This document shows, piece after piece, positions 1 through 5,849 of a DNA stretch of 35,413 nucleotides; the stretch's first letter is position 1, and each line of letters starts with the position of its first letter. The notes beneath the pieces are model-generated. The model saw nothing but the letters and a program-made list of their open reading frames with translations. It was not told where the DNA came from and searched no databases. Source of the stretch: a virus; IMG/VR virus record IMGVR_UViG_3300048123_000034, positions 1 to 35,413 of that record. One strand, 5' to 3'. A program made the position numbers and the translations under genes.

Positions 1-146
1 TTTTTTGCACTAAACATTCCCCGGCACACAGAAATTTTAAAATCATCCCCCTCCTCATACCAAAATTTAATGTGTTTTGCATGGAGTGAGAGTCCCTAGA
101 AACAAACCCCGGCAAAAAATTTTGGCAGGGGGACCCCCCATAGTCT
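1..146. other. Left-edge non-coding segment with short repeats
   Basis: No gene is visible. CCCCGGCA occurs at 19-26 and 107-114, each followed within a few bases by an AAATTTT run, so the two sites look like an imperfect direct repeat. A GGGGG-A-CCCCCC inverted repeat (128-139) lies just before the first promoter-like element and could end transcription entering from the left. Whether this is a genome end cannot be told from the window. Confidence 0.35.
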
Positions 147-161
147 AACAGTTTCTTTAGA
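147..161 (+). promoter_or_regulatory. Promoter-like element copy 1
   Basis: AACAGTTTCTTTAGA, followed by a TACTAATTAAAAC-type leader and then the start codon at 187. It is one of eight near-identical elements, each upstream of a small gene or RNA unit in the left 2.2 kb. The core does not match the usual Bacteroidota promoter (TTTG at -33, TAnnTTTG at -7), so a phage-specific polymerase, sigma factor or activator is possible. Confidence 0.7.
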
Positions 162-186
162 AAAATACTAATTAAAACAAATTGTT

Positions 187-393
187 ATGACAAAGGAACT
201 AAACTACGACACTCATGATCAAGTGTGGGAAGTGAAAGAAGCTATCAAGATGAGAGTAGCAAAGACAGAGGTAGAACTACAGAAGCTTCTGCAGGAGAAC
301 ACTGATGATGTTTGGTCAGACTTCACTGAGCGTAAGATATTCACGCTAGTTGAGAGGAAAGAACATTTGATGTTTATCCTTAAGCAGCTATAG
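187..393 (+). CDS. Small hypothetical protein, first left-end module
   Basis: A 68-residue charged, largely helical protein with no recognised domain. It has no signal peptide, membrane segment or cysteine cluster. The ATG is chosen because it sits 26 nt after promoter-like copy 1 and is preceded by the A-rich leader typical of the phage. A hairpin terminator begins 7 nt after the stop, so it is a one-gene transcription unit. By position it is probably an early host-takeover protein, but nothing in the sequence identifies a target. Confidence 0.75.
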   Translation: MTKELNYDTHDQVWEVKEAIKMRVAKTEVELQKLLQENTDDVWSDFTERKIFTLVERKEHLMFILKQL

Positions 394-399
394 GATGAC

Positions 400-430
400 A
401 AGGGAGGGTTTAGGCTCTCCCTTATTCTTT
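400..430 (+). terminator. Terminator of first module
   Basis: AGGGAG (401-406) pairs with CTCCCT (417-422), and wobble pairs can extend the stem inward. A short T-rich tail follows. The next promoter-like element starts immediately after the tail. Confidence 0.7.
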
Positions 431-444
431 AACAGTTTCTCTAG
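431..444 (+). promoter_or_regulatory. Promoter-like element copy 2
   Basis: AACAGTTTCTCTAG, followed by TACTAATCAAATT, the same layout as copy 1. It lies 29 nt upstream of the start codon at 473. Confidence 0.7.
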
Positions 445-472
445 TGATATACTAATCAAATTATAAAGCTTT

Positions 473-670
473 ATGGAAAACATTTTAAAATTCTTAGTAC
501 GCCATTTAATATTTATAATAATGGCATTTGTTGGTTTGTACTTAGTAGGACTTACTCTAGGTTCAGAACCCAACTACTTCTCTTGGTCATTAGACGCCAA
601 GTTTTGGTTTGGATTCTTTTCTAATGCCATTGCTATTGCTATGCATGCTTACTGGTGGGAGAATAGATAA
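473..670 (+). CDS. Small two-span membrane protein
   Basis: A 65-residue protein. Residues about 8-30 form a strong hydrophobic helix (FLVRHLIFIIMAFVGLYLVG). A second hydrophobic, aromatic stretch at about 44-60 is followed by a short charged end (WWENR). It is therefore probably an inner-membrane protein with two spans. It lies alone between promoter-like copy 2 and its own terminator. Early phage membrane proteins of this size often act in exclusion or envelope changes, but no homology is recognised and the role is unknown. Confidence 0.75.
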   Translation: MENILKFLVRHLIFIIMAFVGLYLVGLTLGSEPNYFSWSLDAKFWFGFFSNAIAIAMHAYWWENR

Positions 671-674
671 TAGT

Positions 675-700
675 AAGGGGGCTGCGGCTCCCTTCCTTTA
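675..700 (+). terminator. UNCG-tetraloop terminator
   Basis: AAGGGGGC (675-682), loop TGCG, GCTCCCTT (687-694): eight pairs including one G-U, followed by CCTTTA. The closing C(UGCG)G is a UNCG-type tetraloop. Confidence 0.75.
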
Positions 701-740
701 ACTTACTGGTTTGTGTTTGTATCTGTTAAGGAAGACGTGT

Positions 741-755
741 AACAGTTTCTTTAGA
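741..755 (+). promoter_or_regulatory. Promoter-like element copy 3
   Basis: AACAGTTTCTTTAGA, followed by AGATTAATCAAAAC and a start codon 29 nt downstream. The preceding GTGT context resembles that of copy 4. Confidence 0.7.
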
Positions 756-783
756 CGGATAGATTAATCAAAACTTTATTGCT

Positions 784-1029
784 ATGACAATTACTGACAA
801 ACAACTAATAATGTTAAGTGACTATCACAATGCTTCTGATCCATTCTTGGATAGGAAAGAAGCCAAGGTAGAGGACAATACCATTATGGTAGTATCTACG
901 GCTCCTGTCTATTGTCCTGATGAGAATCAGCATTATCCTGAAGAGGTCTGGCAATCACTAGAGCTCTGGCACATGAGACACAAGATCCAAGTAGATCAGT
1001 GGCTTAAAGCAGATGACTTACCATTCTAA
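784..1029 (+). CDS. Small hypothetical protein, third left-end module
   Basis: An 81-residue soluble, acidic protein rich in aromatic residues. The C-terminal half (PEEVWQSLELWHMRHKIQ) looks helical. There is one cysteine, no membrane segment and no recognised family. It is transcribed from promoter-like copy 3 and ends 3 nt before a UNCG-loop terminator. Its place in a chain of identical-promoter modules suggests an early accessory function, otherwise unknown. Confidence 0.75.
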   Translation: MTITDKQLIMLSDYHNASDPFLDRKEAKVEDNTIMVVSTAPVYCPDENQHYPEEVWQSLELWHMRHKIQVDQWLKADDLPF

Positions 1030-1032
1030 GAG

Positions 1033-1062
1033 AGAGGGGCTACGGCTCCTCTACTTACTTTA
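1033..1062 (+). terminator. UNCG-tetraloop terminator
   Basis: AGAGGGGC (1033-1040), loop TACG, GCTCCTCT (1045-1052), with one G-U pair, then a T-rich tail. The closing C(UACG)G is the same loop as in the terminators at 1392 and 2524. Confidence 0.75.
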
Positions 1063-1097
1063 ATAGTTTTTGTTAGGATCTACTAAGGGGAACCTGT

Positions 1098-1112
1098 AAC
1101 AGTTTCTTTAGA
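1098..1112 (+). promoter_or_regulatory. Promoter-like element copy 4
   Basis: AACAGTTTCTTTAGA followed by GACTAATTAAAAC; the start codon is 25 nt further on. Confidence 0.7.
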
Positions 1113-1137
1113 TGCAGACTAATTAAAACTTTTAAGC

Positions 1138-1386
1138 ATGAAAACTAAGAAAATTGCTAGAGAAACAATTGAAAGAATTCTTAACGAAAATGAGCTGCCT
1201 CAAACAGCAATGCTACTAGCTACTACAAGAGCACTTAATGGAGAGCTTCTTTACGCTATCTTTCGGAACACTTCTGCAGACTTTGGACATCCTTCTTTAC
1301 AGGAAACTTGGAAAAAACAACTGAAAGAAAAAGAACTTGAAGCTTTGACAAAAGCTTACAAGAAACTTTTACCATTCTTCTTCTAA
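1138..1386 (+). CDS. Small hypothetical protein, fourth left-end module
   Basis: An 82-residue lysine- and glutamate-rich helical protein. A long amphipathic stretch (WKKQLKEKELEALTKAYKK) runs near the C-terminus and the protein ends in an exposed LPFFF. It has no cysteine or transmembrane segment, and no family is recognised. It is alone in its unit, between promoter-like copy 4 and a UNCG terminator. Confidence 0.75.
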   Translation: MKTKKIARETIERILNENELPQTAMLLATTRALNGELLYAIFRNTSADFGHPSLQETWKKQLKEKELEALTKAYKKLLPFFF

Positions 1387-1391
1387 CTAAC

Positions 1392-1419
1392 AGGGAGGGC
1401 TACGGCTCTCCCTACCCTT
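1392..1419 (+). terminator. UNCG-tetraloop terminator
   Basis: AGGGAGGGC, loop TACG, GCTCTCCCT (nine pairs, one G-U). The following promoter-like element (copy 5) starts at the end of its tail. Confidence 0.75.
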
Positions 1420-1433
1420 ACAGTTTCTTTAGA
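1420..1433 (+). promoter_or_regulatory. Promoter-like element copy 5
   Basis: ACAGTTTCTTTAGA abuts the preceding terminator and is only 17 nt upstream of the start codon at 1451, the shortest leader of the set. This suggests the transcript starts at or just after the TAGA end of the element. Confidence 0.65.
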
Positions 1434-1450
1434 GATCTAAATTTTTTACC

Positions 1451-1624
1451 ATGGAAAACTACAAGGTCCTTATTGAGAGCGTCATGGCCAATGATGCAGA
1501 AGGTCTGACTAAAGTTCAGACAAAGATTAACCAGTGGATTACTACTGGCATCTTACGTAAGTATGAAATCCATACTGCTGGAGAATACGTTGTATTCAAC
1601 ATCTGTAAGAAGAAGGAGGCTTAG
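1451..1624 (+). CDS. Small hypothetical protein, fifth left-end module
   Basis: A 57-residue protein starting MENYKVLIESVMANDAEGL. The pattern (strand, helix with KVQTKINQWI, strand HTAGEYVVF, basic end CKKKEA) resembles a small alpha/beta fold. A 61-residue protein at 30785 also begins EKYYQVRVKV and has a central VTDAEQKI segment, so the two may be distant relatives. Its own terminator overlaps the stop codon. Confidence 0.7.
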   Translation: MENYKVLIESVMANDAEGLTKVQTKINQWITTGILRKYEIHTAGEYVVFNICKKKEA

Positions 1625-1635
1625 GCTTCCTTCTT
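1609..1635 (+). terminator. Terminator overlapping the preceding stop codon
   Basis: An AAGAAGGAGGC arm inside the last codons pairs with GCTTCCTTCTT across the TTAG loop that contains the stop codon. The downstream tail is A/T-rich rather than pure T. Confidence 0.6.
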
Positions 1636-1682
1636 ATATATATGCGGCTAACATATTGTATTCCTTTACTGCGTAAAGTTTA

Positions 1683-1696
1683 AACAGTTTCTATAG
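1683..1696 (+). promoter_or_regulatory. Promoter-like element copy 6
   Basis: AACAGTTTCTATAG. Unlike the other copies it does not lead directly to a normal small gene but to a folded, apparently non-coding transcript that ends at a strong terminator. Confidence 0.65.
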
Positions 1697-1909
1697 TCTA
1701 ATAGTAGTTAGTAGGCTGAAGCAATTAAGTGATCCTACTATTAAATGACCGTTGATAAGAGGAGTGTCAGCTACTTTACTATTAACGCGTTTCTTGGGAT
1801 CAAATTTTAATTAGTATGTGAGGTCTTAACCCAAGGCACAAGGTATTCTAGATACCGTGTAAGACAAAAGAGAGTGAGTGTAGGGTTCCGGCCCTACACC
1901 TTTTCTTTC
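1697..1909 (+). ncRNA. Candidate structured phage RNA of about 210 nt
   Basis: This segment has a promoter-like element at its start, a strong terminator at its end and no sizeable reading frame. It contains TAGTAGG/CCTACTA (1709-1715 with 1734-1740), CTTGGG/CCCAAG (1793-1798 with 1830-1835), GGTAT/ATACC (1842-1846 with 1852-1856) and the terminal hairpin. The only possible gene is a 21-codon frame (1745-1810, starting MTVDKRSVSYF), which cannot be excluded. A small regulatory RNA or RNA decoy is the simplest reading, with no known family recognised. Confidence 0.5.
1878..1909 (+). terminator. Strong intrinsic terminator
   Basis: GTGTAGGG (1878-1885), loop TTCCGG, CCCTACAC (1892-1899): eight perfect pairs followed by CTTTTCTTTCT. 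It ends the RNA unit that begins at promoter-like copy 6. Confidence 0.8.
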
Positions 1910-1961
1910 TGTTGCGTCTCTTAATGGTATACTGTGGGTATGTCTGTAAAGTATAACGCGT

Positions 1962-1976
1962 AACAGTTTCTGTAGA
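1962..1976 (+). promoter_or_regulatory. Promoter-like element copy 7
   Basis: AACAGTTTCTGTAGA, with the start codon 24 nt further on. It is preceded by a GCG triplet, as are copies 6 and 8 nearby. Confidence 0.7.
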
Positions 1977-1999
1977 ACAATAACCAAAAATTATATATC

Positions 2000-2104
2000 A
2001 TGGATGAGTTAACACAATTCTATTACCCGGAAGATAGTATGCCAATTGAAGAGCGTGTAGAATGCTTTTTGTATGAGCGTAGAGAAACTATCTATGACCT
2101 TTAA
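2000..2104 (+). CDS. 34-residue acidic peptide
   Basis: A short open frame beginning MDELTQFYYPEDSM and ending RRETIYDL. It is acidic and helical, without a membrane segment. It is accepted as a gene because it has promoter-like copy 7 immediately upstream with the usual spacing to an ATG, and a palindromic terminator immediately downstream. No family is recognised. Confidence 0.6.
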   Translation: MDELTQFYYPEDSMPIEERVECFLYERRETIYDL

Positions 2105-2110
2105 TGTATA

Positions 2111-2142
2111 ACGGCGCCTAACGGCGCCTTACTTTTTTTATA
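2111..2142 (+). terminator. Palindromic terminator
   Basis: Two self-complementary GGCGCC arms separated by TAAC form a hairpin, followed by TTACTTTTTTT. GC-rich arms are unusual for this AT-rich sequence. Confidence 0.75.
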
Positions 2143-2168
2143 TATAATATTCCCGCTTACGCGGTTTA

Positions 2169-2183
2169 AACAGTTTCTATAGA
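2169..2183 (+). promoter_or_regulatory. Promoter-like element copy 8
   Basis: AACAGTTTCTATAGA, the last copy seen in the window. A small CCGC-TTAC-GCGG inverted repeat lies just upstream. The start codon at 2217 is 33 nt further on. Confidence 0.7.
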
Positions 2184-2216
2184 TATACACTTGTAAAACT
2201 TAAACAATTAATTATT

Positions 2217-2519
2217 ATGAAAGCAAAATTTCTAAAGCGCAGAATCACTAACAAGTATGATGAAGAAACAGGTAAGCGTATTATCCAAGGCATATTTGTA
2301 GTAACCACAGACATTGAGGACTACCTTGAGAATACACCTGAAGCGCAAGTAAGATACGCTGATGAAGAGGAAACTCAACCTTTGTTCTTCAAAAGAATCC
2401 ACGGTCTTGACCACCCAACTACAATTACATTGGAGTGGAGTGAGCAATACAACCGTTACACTTCCCCTGAACTAAGTGCTCATTGGGAAGAGATTGAAAT
2501 GGCTAAAGCCTTTGCATAA
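2217..2519 (+). CDS. Small hypothetical protein, last left-end module
   Basis: A 100-residue protein with a basic N-terminus (MKAKFLKRRITNKYDEETGKR), a beta-rich middle (IIQGIFVVTTDIEDYLE) and an acidic, aromatic C-terminal half. It has no cysteine or membrane segment, and no family is recognised. It is the last of the promoter-gene-terminator units. The ATG follows the usual A/T-rich leader after promoter-like copy 8. Confidence 0.75.
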   Translation: MKAKFLKRRITNKYDEETGKRIIQGIFVVTTDIEDYLENTPEAQVRYADEEETQPLFFKRIHGLDHPTTITLEWSEQYNRYTSPELSAHWEEIEMAKAFA

Positions 2520-2523
2520 CATT

Positions 2524-2560
2524 AAGCCCATGCCTCTACGGAGGTGTGGGACTTATTTAA
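2524..2560 (+). terminator. UNCG-tetraloop terminator
   Basis: CCCATGCCTC (2527-2536), loop TACG, GAGGTGTGGG (2541-2550). The two internal TG/TG positions form U-G pairs, so the stem is ten pairs long, and AAG/CTT extends the base. The C(UACG)G closing loop again appears. Confidence 0.7.
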
Positions 2561-3019
2561 GGCCTTGGCTGATTAGTCCAATAAAGCCTGTATGTTATAG
2601 CAAATGATAAAATATAAGCAGTATTGCTTTTATTTTTTTATCTATCCCGTGGGAAACTAATACATATACTGTATAACTGCCCACATTTTAACATTATAAA
2701 AAATTATTTTATGCGTTGTGCACACACTGTGAGAGTCAACTAGACACCTATATTATAGTGTGTTAAAAAGTGTAGAATAGTGGTAATATATGTGGGATAT
2801 ATGGCTAAGTGATTGATAAGTAAGGAGATATATATACTGGGTCCTTTGGTTTTGGTTTGGTAAGTATATATGAGCCTTATGCAGCTATTCATTAGGTGAC
2901 TTTTAATTATTAATATAAGTCTATCTCTCTCTTAGTTATTCTTTATTGTAGTATGAGGCTACAGGTAACCCGGAACCTATCTGGGAATTTTTCTATCAAC
3001 CTTTTTAAAAACTATTGTT
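2561..3019. other. AT-rich non-coding region
   Basis: No open frame longer than about 10-20 codons is visible. It contains a hairpin with TTTTATTTTTTT tail (AAGCA/TGCTT near 2616-2640), the palindrome TGTGCACA (2717-2724), CACACT and AGTGTG arms about 30 nt apart, several ATATAT runs, and a CCC-GGG hairpin with a T-run just before the gene at 3020. It lies where the array of identical promoters stops. A replication origin or a complex regulatory region are both possible. No iterons or DnaA boxes were seen. Confidence 0.4.
2609..2642 (+). terminator. Hairpin with T-run inside the AT-rich region
   Basis: AAGCA-GTAT-TGCTT followed by TTATTTTTTT. It would stop read-through from the left modules. 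Confidence 0.5.
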
Positions 3020-3208
3020 ATGCTAATATATCTTGTTATGGTAAGAGATCGTCAAGAGCCTTCTTATCAATATATGAGTAATTCATTTCCAACCCTTAGA
3101 GGTGCTCAAGAGCATATGCAAACAGCTCTTCCTTCTGATATCTCTGAACATGCAGATGTTTTTATTGAGAGTGTAGAGCTTAAATCAGTTATACGAAAAA
3201 ATACATAA
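3020..3208 (+). CDS. Small hypothetical protein
   Basis: A 62-residue protein beginning MLIYLVMVRDRQEPSYQYM. The pattern (beta strand, loop, helix TLRGAQEHMQTAL, strand VFIESVEL) fits a small alpha/beta fold of the type seen in several short proteins here, such as those at 3597 and 30785. There is no membrane segment despite the hydrophobic start. It is the first gene of a closely spaced run reaching about 3.9 kb. Confidence 0.65.
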   Translation: MLIYLVMVRDRQEPSYQYMSNSFPTLRGAQEHMQTALPSDISEHADVFIESVELKSVIRKNT

Positions 3209-3210
3209 CT

Positions 3211-3327
3211 ATGTTATTTGAAGACGTACAAGACATGTGGGATTTATATCAAATCTCACCAGAATTAACTTGCACTTGTGATGAGTTTCATACTTGTCAA
3301 CAGTGTGATGAAAGTTCTAATAGCTAA
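3211..3327 (+). CDS. 38-residue cysteine-rich peptide
   Basis: The frame begins MLFEDVQDMWDLYQISPEL and continues with C-T-C and, 8 residues later, C-Q-Q-C, with a histidine between. The CxC plus CxxC arrangement could bind one zinc ion. It starts 2 nt after the preceding stop, which suggests translational coupling. Function is unknown. Confidence 0.55.
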   Translation: MLFEDVQDMWDLYQISPELTCTCDEFHTCQQCDESSNS

Positions 3328-3381
3328 GCACCTATTTAAACTGCTTTTTATTTTATATCAACTTAATACTTACTACTTATT

Positions 3382-3600
3382 ATGAAAGATTTACTTATTG
3401 ATGTTGACGTAGATGGTATCCGTAACTTGGATGAATCTACAGCACAGTCCTTATTGGACAAGACCGTTGCAGTTACTAGCTGCATTAACCATTTGTTTGA
3501 ACAGTATAACAAAGGTATGATTACTATTACCCAATACTTAGAATTGCGTAAGGAACTTGTTAGTGGTTTGCAAAAAACTCTTAACACAACCACGTCATGA
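3382..3600 (+). CDS. Small hypothetical helical protein
   Basis: A 72-residue protein starting MKDLLIDVDVDGIRNLDES. The remainder is predicted mostly helical (AQSLLDKTVAVTSCINHLF; YLELRKELVSGLQKTL). It has one cysteine and no membrane segment. Its TGA overlaps the ATG of the next gene (ATGA), so the two are probably translated together. No family is recognised. Confidence 0.7.
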   Translation: MKDLLIDVDVDGIRNLDESTAQSLLDKTVAVTSCINHLFEQYNKGMITITQYLELRKELVSGLQKTLNTTTS

Positions 3601-3761
3601 AAAAGTTTGTAGGTATCATAACTGATATCCCTAATGGGTTCACCTATAAGACACCTCTGGCTCATACCAGAGTTCGTGCTAAGAAATTAGCATATGAGTT
3701 TGTCAATCGTAAGAACATTGACTATTGTGATGTGACTGTAGTAACCGTAGACGTAATGTGA
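3597..3761 (+). CDS. 54-residue hypothetical protein
   Basis: The frame begins MKKFVGIITDIPNGFTYKT, has a basic helix (RVRAKKLAYEFVNRKN) and ends in a hydrophobic strand (CDVTVVTVDVM). The strand-helix-strand pattern is the same as in the 62-residue protein at 3020. It overlaps the previous stop by four bases (ATGA). Confidence 0.6.
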   Translation: MKKFVGIITDIPNGFTYKTPLAHTRVRAKKLAYEFVNRKNIDYCDVTVVTVDVM

Positions 3762-3763
3762 TT

Positions 3764-3883
3764 ATGTCTACGTTATTCCTTCACTCAATATATTACAGTT
3801 ACGGAGTCATTGCTGGGTTCTGTATCTGTATCCTTTTAATCATGTTGGATTATTTCTTTGATATCTTCCAAGACTTTTATTAA
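3764..3883 (+). CDS. 39-residue single-span membrane peptide
   Basis: The frame begins MSTLFLHSIYYSYGVIAGF, runs through the hydrophobic stretch CICILLIM and ends in an acidic aromatic tail (DYFFDIFQDFY). It starts 2 nt after the preceding stop. It probably sits in the inner membrane. No relative is recognised. Confidence 0.55.
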   Translation: MSTLFLHSIYYSYGVIAGFCICILLIMLDYFFDIFQDFY

Positions 3884-3920
3884 ACAAGTTAATTTTTTAA
3901 ACACGTTAAATTCTATTATT

Positions 3921-4718
3921 ATGAAAAAGTTATTCAACCAAGGCCTTGTTACTTACTATTTATTTAACCCAAGTGGTAAAGTAGAACTAAAACATTTTGA
4001 CTTTAATCGTCAGCTAAACCGTAAAGCGGTTAGAAGATTAAAAAGATCCCTTGAAAGTAAGGGTATTATATATAGTGATCCTATTATTGTACGTACTAGA
4101 AGTCAATCTATTGGCAACAAAAAGTATGAGTACTACATTCTTGATGGACAGCACAGAGTGCAAGCAGCCATAGAATGCAACGAAAAACTAGTTGTTAAGT
4201 GTATAGACATGGATAATGAAATTGAAATCGGAAATGTAATTGGTATGCTTAATTCCTCACAGTTGTCATGGGTCATTTCTCAGTTTGTTCATTTATGGAA
4301 ATCTTTGAAGATTACTACTATTGATTATACTAAGTTAGATTTCTTAACCATTAAATATGGTCTAGGGTATAATGCAGCAGCTGATCTACTAATGTATGGT
4401 CATGTAAATAACAGACAGAGTAAGCATATTAAAGAAGGTAACTTTAAAGTAAACCATGAAAACATGGGTTTTACAGCCGCTGAGATTGCTAACAACTTTG
4501 TTGATTTAGTTGCTAAAGATGATGAAGAACTATTTAAAGTAGTTAATAAGTCTGGATTTAAAACAGGCTTTATTGATTATCATATTAAGCACAACTATAA
4601 TATTAAAGAACTTGCTACATGTGTAGCTAATCATATGGTTGATATTAAGGCAATGCCTAAATACGCAAATCAATGGTATGAATTTATTTATAACGCTTGT
4701 CCTCCACAGGATAAGTAG
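3921..4718 (+). CDS. ParB/Srx-like domain protein
   Basis: A 265-residue protein. The N-terminal 90 residues have the ParB-type layout: DFNRQLNRKAVRRLKRSLE, a PIIVRT strand, then YYILDGQHRVQAA, the conserved G-Q-H-R motif. The rest is helical and has no recognised domain. ParB-like domains in phages act in CTP/nucleotide-dependent DNA binding, partition or transcription control, or as nucleases. Which applies cannot be told. The ATG is chosen because it follows an A/T-rich leader and gives a compact domain start; an upstream extension would run into the preceding gene. A strong terminator follows. Confidence 0.75.
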   Translation: MKKLFNQGLVTYYLFNPSGKVELKHFDFNRQLNRKAVRRLKRSLESKGIIYSDPIIVRTRSQSIGNKKYEYYILDGQHRVQAAIECNEKLVVKCIDMDNEIEIGNVIGMLNSSQLSWVISQFVHLWKSLKITTIDYTKLDFLTIKYGLGYNAAADLLMYGHVNNRQSKHIKEGNFKVNHENMGFTAAEIANNFVDLVAKDDEELFKVVNKSGFKTGFIDYHIKHNYNIKELATCVANHMVDIKAMPKYANQWYEFIYNACPPQDK

Positions 4719-4736
4719 GTTTGGTTGGTAGAGAAT

Positions 4737-4766
4737 GGGATAGGTGTAATGCCTATCCCTTTTTCA
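4737..4766 (+). terminator. Strong intrinsic terminator
   Basis: GGGATAGG (4737-4744) pairs perfectly with CCTATCCC (4752-4759) across a 7-nt loop, followed by TTTTTC. Confidence 0.85.
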
Positions 4767-4782
4767 TTTATGCAAATAAGAT

Positions 4783-4807
4783 GCTCAGGTCATTTTTTCA
4801 CCTGAGC
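4783..4807 (+). promoter_or_regulatory. Leader hairpin upstream of the gene at 4826
   Basis: GCTCAGGT and ACCTGAGC form a perfect 8-bp stem around CATTTTTTC. It has no T-run after it and lies between a terminator and a start codon, so it may be a leader structure or an operator for the next gene. Confidence 0.5.
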
Positions 4808-4825
4808 TAATTAAAATATTTTTAT

Positions 4826-5425
4826 ATGGGATTTGATATATACGGTATGGATCCATTGATCCGTACAGATTATGATAAACCAGAAAGACCAGCAACTGAA
4901 GTTAGTTATCATGATGATCTTTGGAAAGATTACTTTGACAAACAAAGAGAGTTTGAAAAAATTAATCCTGGTATTTACTTCCGTGCTAATGTGTGGTGGT
5001 GGCGTCCTATTGCTCTATTCTTAACTGAGACTATGCATTTTTTATCTGAAGAAGATATTAAAGGTCTTGGTTATAATGATTCTCATATCATTGATGCTGA
5101 CAAAGCCAAACGTATTGGCCAACGCATTAGAGATATGCATGAGATAGGTGCTATTGATGCTTGGGTCAGAGATAAAAAGATTGCTATTGTCATGATACCT
5201 AAAGAAACCTGTACTCTTTGTGAGGGTACTGGTGTAAGAACAGACAAACCAATGTTTGGAGAACTTGAGCCTTATACCCAGGATGGTGTAGAAGGTGTTA
5301 AGTGTAATGGCTGTGAAGGTATAGGTAAACGTGAACCATGGGAATCCAACTATCCATATGACACAAACATCATCTTAGAATTTGGAGTATTTGCAGAAGA
5401 GTCTGGTGGATTTCAGATTTCTTAA
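4826..5425 (+). CDS. Conserved phage protein with two CxxCxGxG zinc motifs
   Basis: A 199-residue protein. The N-terminal region (GFDIYGMDP, then YFRANVWWWRPI) matches a widespread hypothetical family in phages, recognised by the paired NPxxxYFRxNVWWWRP-type motif. The C-terminal part has CTLCEGTGVR and, about 40 residues later, CNGCEGIGKR. These are DnaJ-type zinc motifs that should bind one zinc ion between them. The fusion of the phage motif with a DnaJ-like zinc module suggests a role in binding a protein or nucleic acid. The biochemical activity is unknown. It begins a small-gene run that includes the tRNA. Confidence 0.75.
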   Translation: MGFDIYGMDPLIRTDYDKPERPATEVSYHDDLWKDYFDKQREFEKINPGIYFRANVWWWRPIALFLTETMHFLSEEDIKGLGYNDSHIIDADKAKRIGQRIRDMHEIGAIDAWVRDKKIAIVMIPKETCTLCEGTGVRTDKPMFGELEPYTQDGVEGVKCNGCEGIGKREPWESNYPYDTNIILEFGVFAEESGGFQIS

Positions 5426-5460
5426 CTATCTTATACACACTTTTCTAAAACCTTTTTATC

Positions 5461-5658
5461 ATGAAAAAATTTCTTACAAATGAACAGATAAACACTCTGT
5501 ACAGTGGTCTACATGAATATGTTAACGCTGACGCGGCTTGTCCAAATTGTGTAAGCACACAGTATAATGTCACACCAGGTGATAATCATACTACTTATAC
5601 ATGTTTGGATTGCGGTTATGATTATTATGCAATTGAAGGTACAACACGTTTGATATGA
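5461..5658 (+). CDS. Zinc-ribbon protein
   Basis: A 65-residue protein with CPNC and, about 18 residues later, CLDCG, the two knuckles of a zinc ribbon. The N-terminal part is helical. Zinc ribbons this small usually bind nucleic acid or act as adaptor subunits. The stop overlaps the next start codon (ATGA), so the two are likely co-translated. Confidence 0.7.
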   Translation: MKKFLTNEQINTLYSGLHEYVNADAACPNCVSTQYNVTPGDNHTTYTCLDCGYDYYAIEGTTRLI

Positions 5659-5840
5659 CAGATCGTATTATTACCAAAGCAAAACACATGACACCCGTAG
5701 AGCTTGCTGAAGATTTCTATAGAGAACATAAACACAAAAGTGTAGATGTTATGAATGAAATATGCAGTTATCTTGAGCAACGCCAAAAGGTAAACATGAA
5801 TTACTTCTATGAAGTTAGAAGTATCTTACTAAGTATGTAA
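5655..5840 (+). CDS. Small hypothetical helical protein
   Basis: A 61-residue protein with two predicted helices (TPVELAEDFYREHKHK; VMNEICSYLEQRQKVN). It has no recognised family. It overlaps the zinc-ribbon gene by four bases and ends 9 nt before the tRNA gene. Confidence 0.65.
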   Translation: MTDRIITKAKHMTPVELAEDFYREHKHKSVDVMNEICSYLEQRQKVNMNYFYEVRSILLSM

Positions 5841-5849
5841 ATGCTTACT

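Noticed and set aside
2711-2743. 10-codon frame in the AT-rich gap
   Set aside because: It is too short and coincides with a palindrome; no support.
3363-3665. 100-codon minus-strand frame
   Set aside because: It is opposite two coupled plus-strand genes and lacks any domain or start context.
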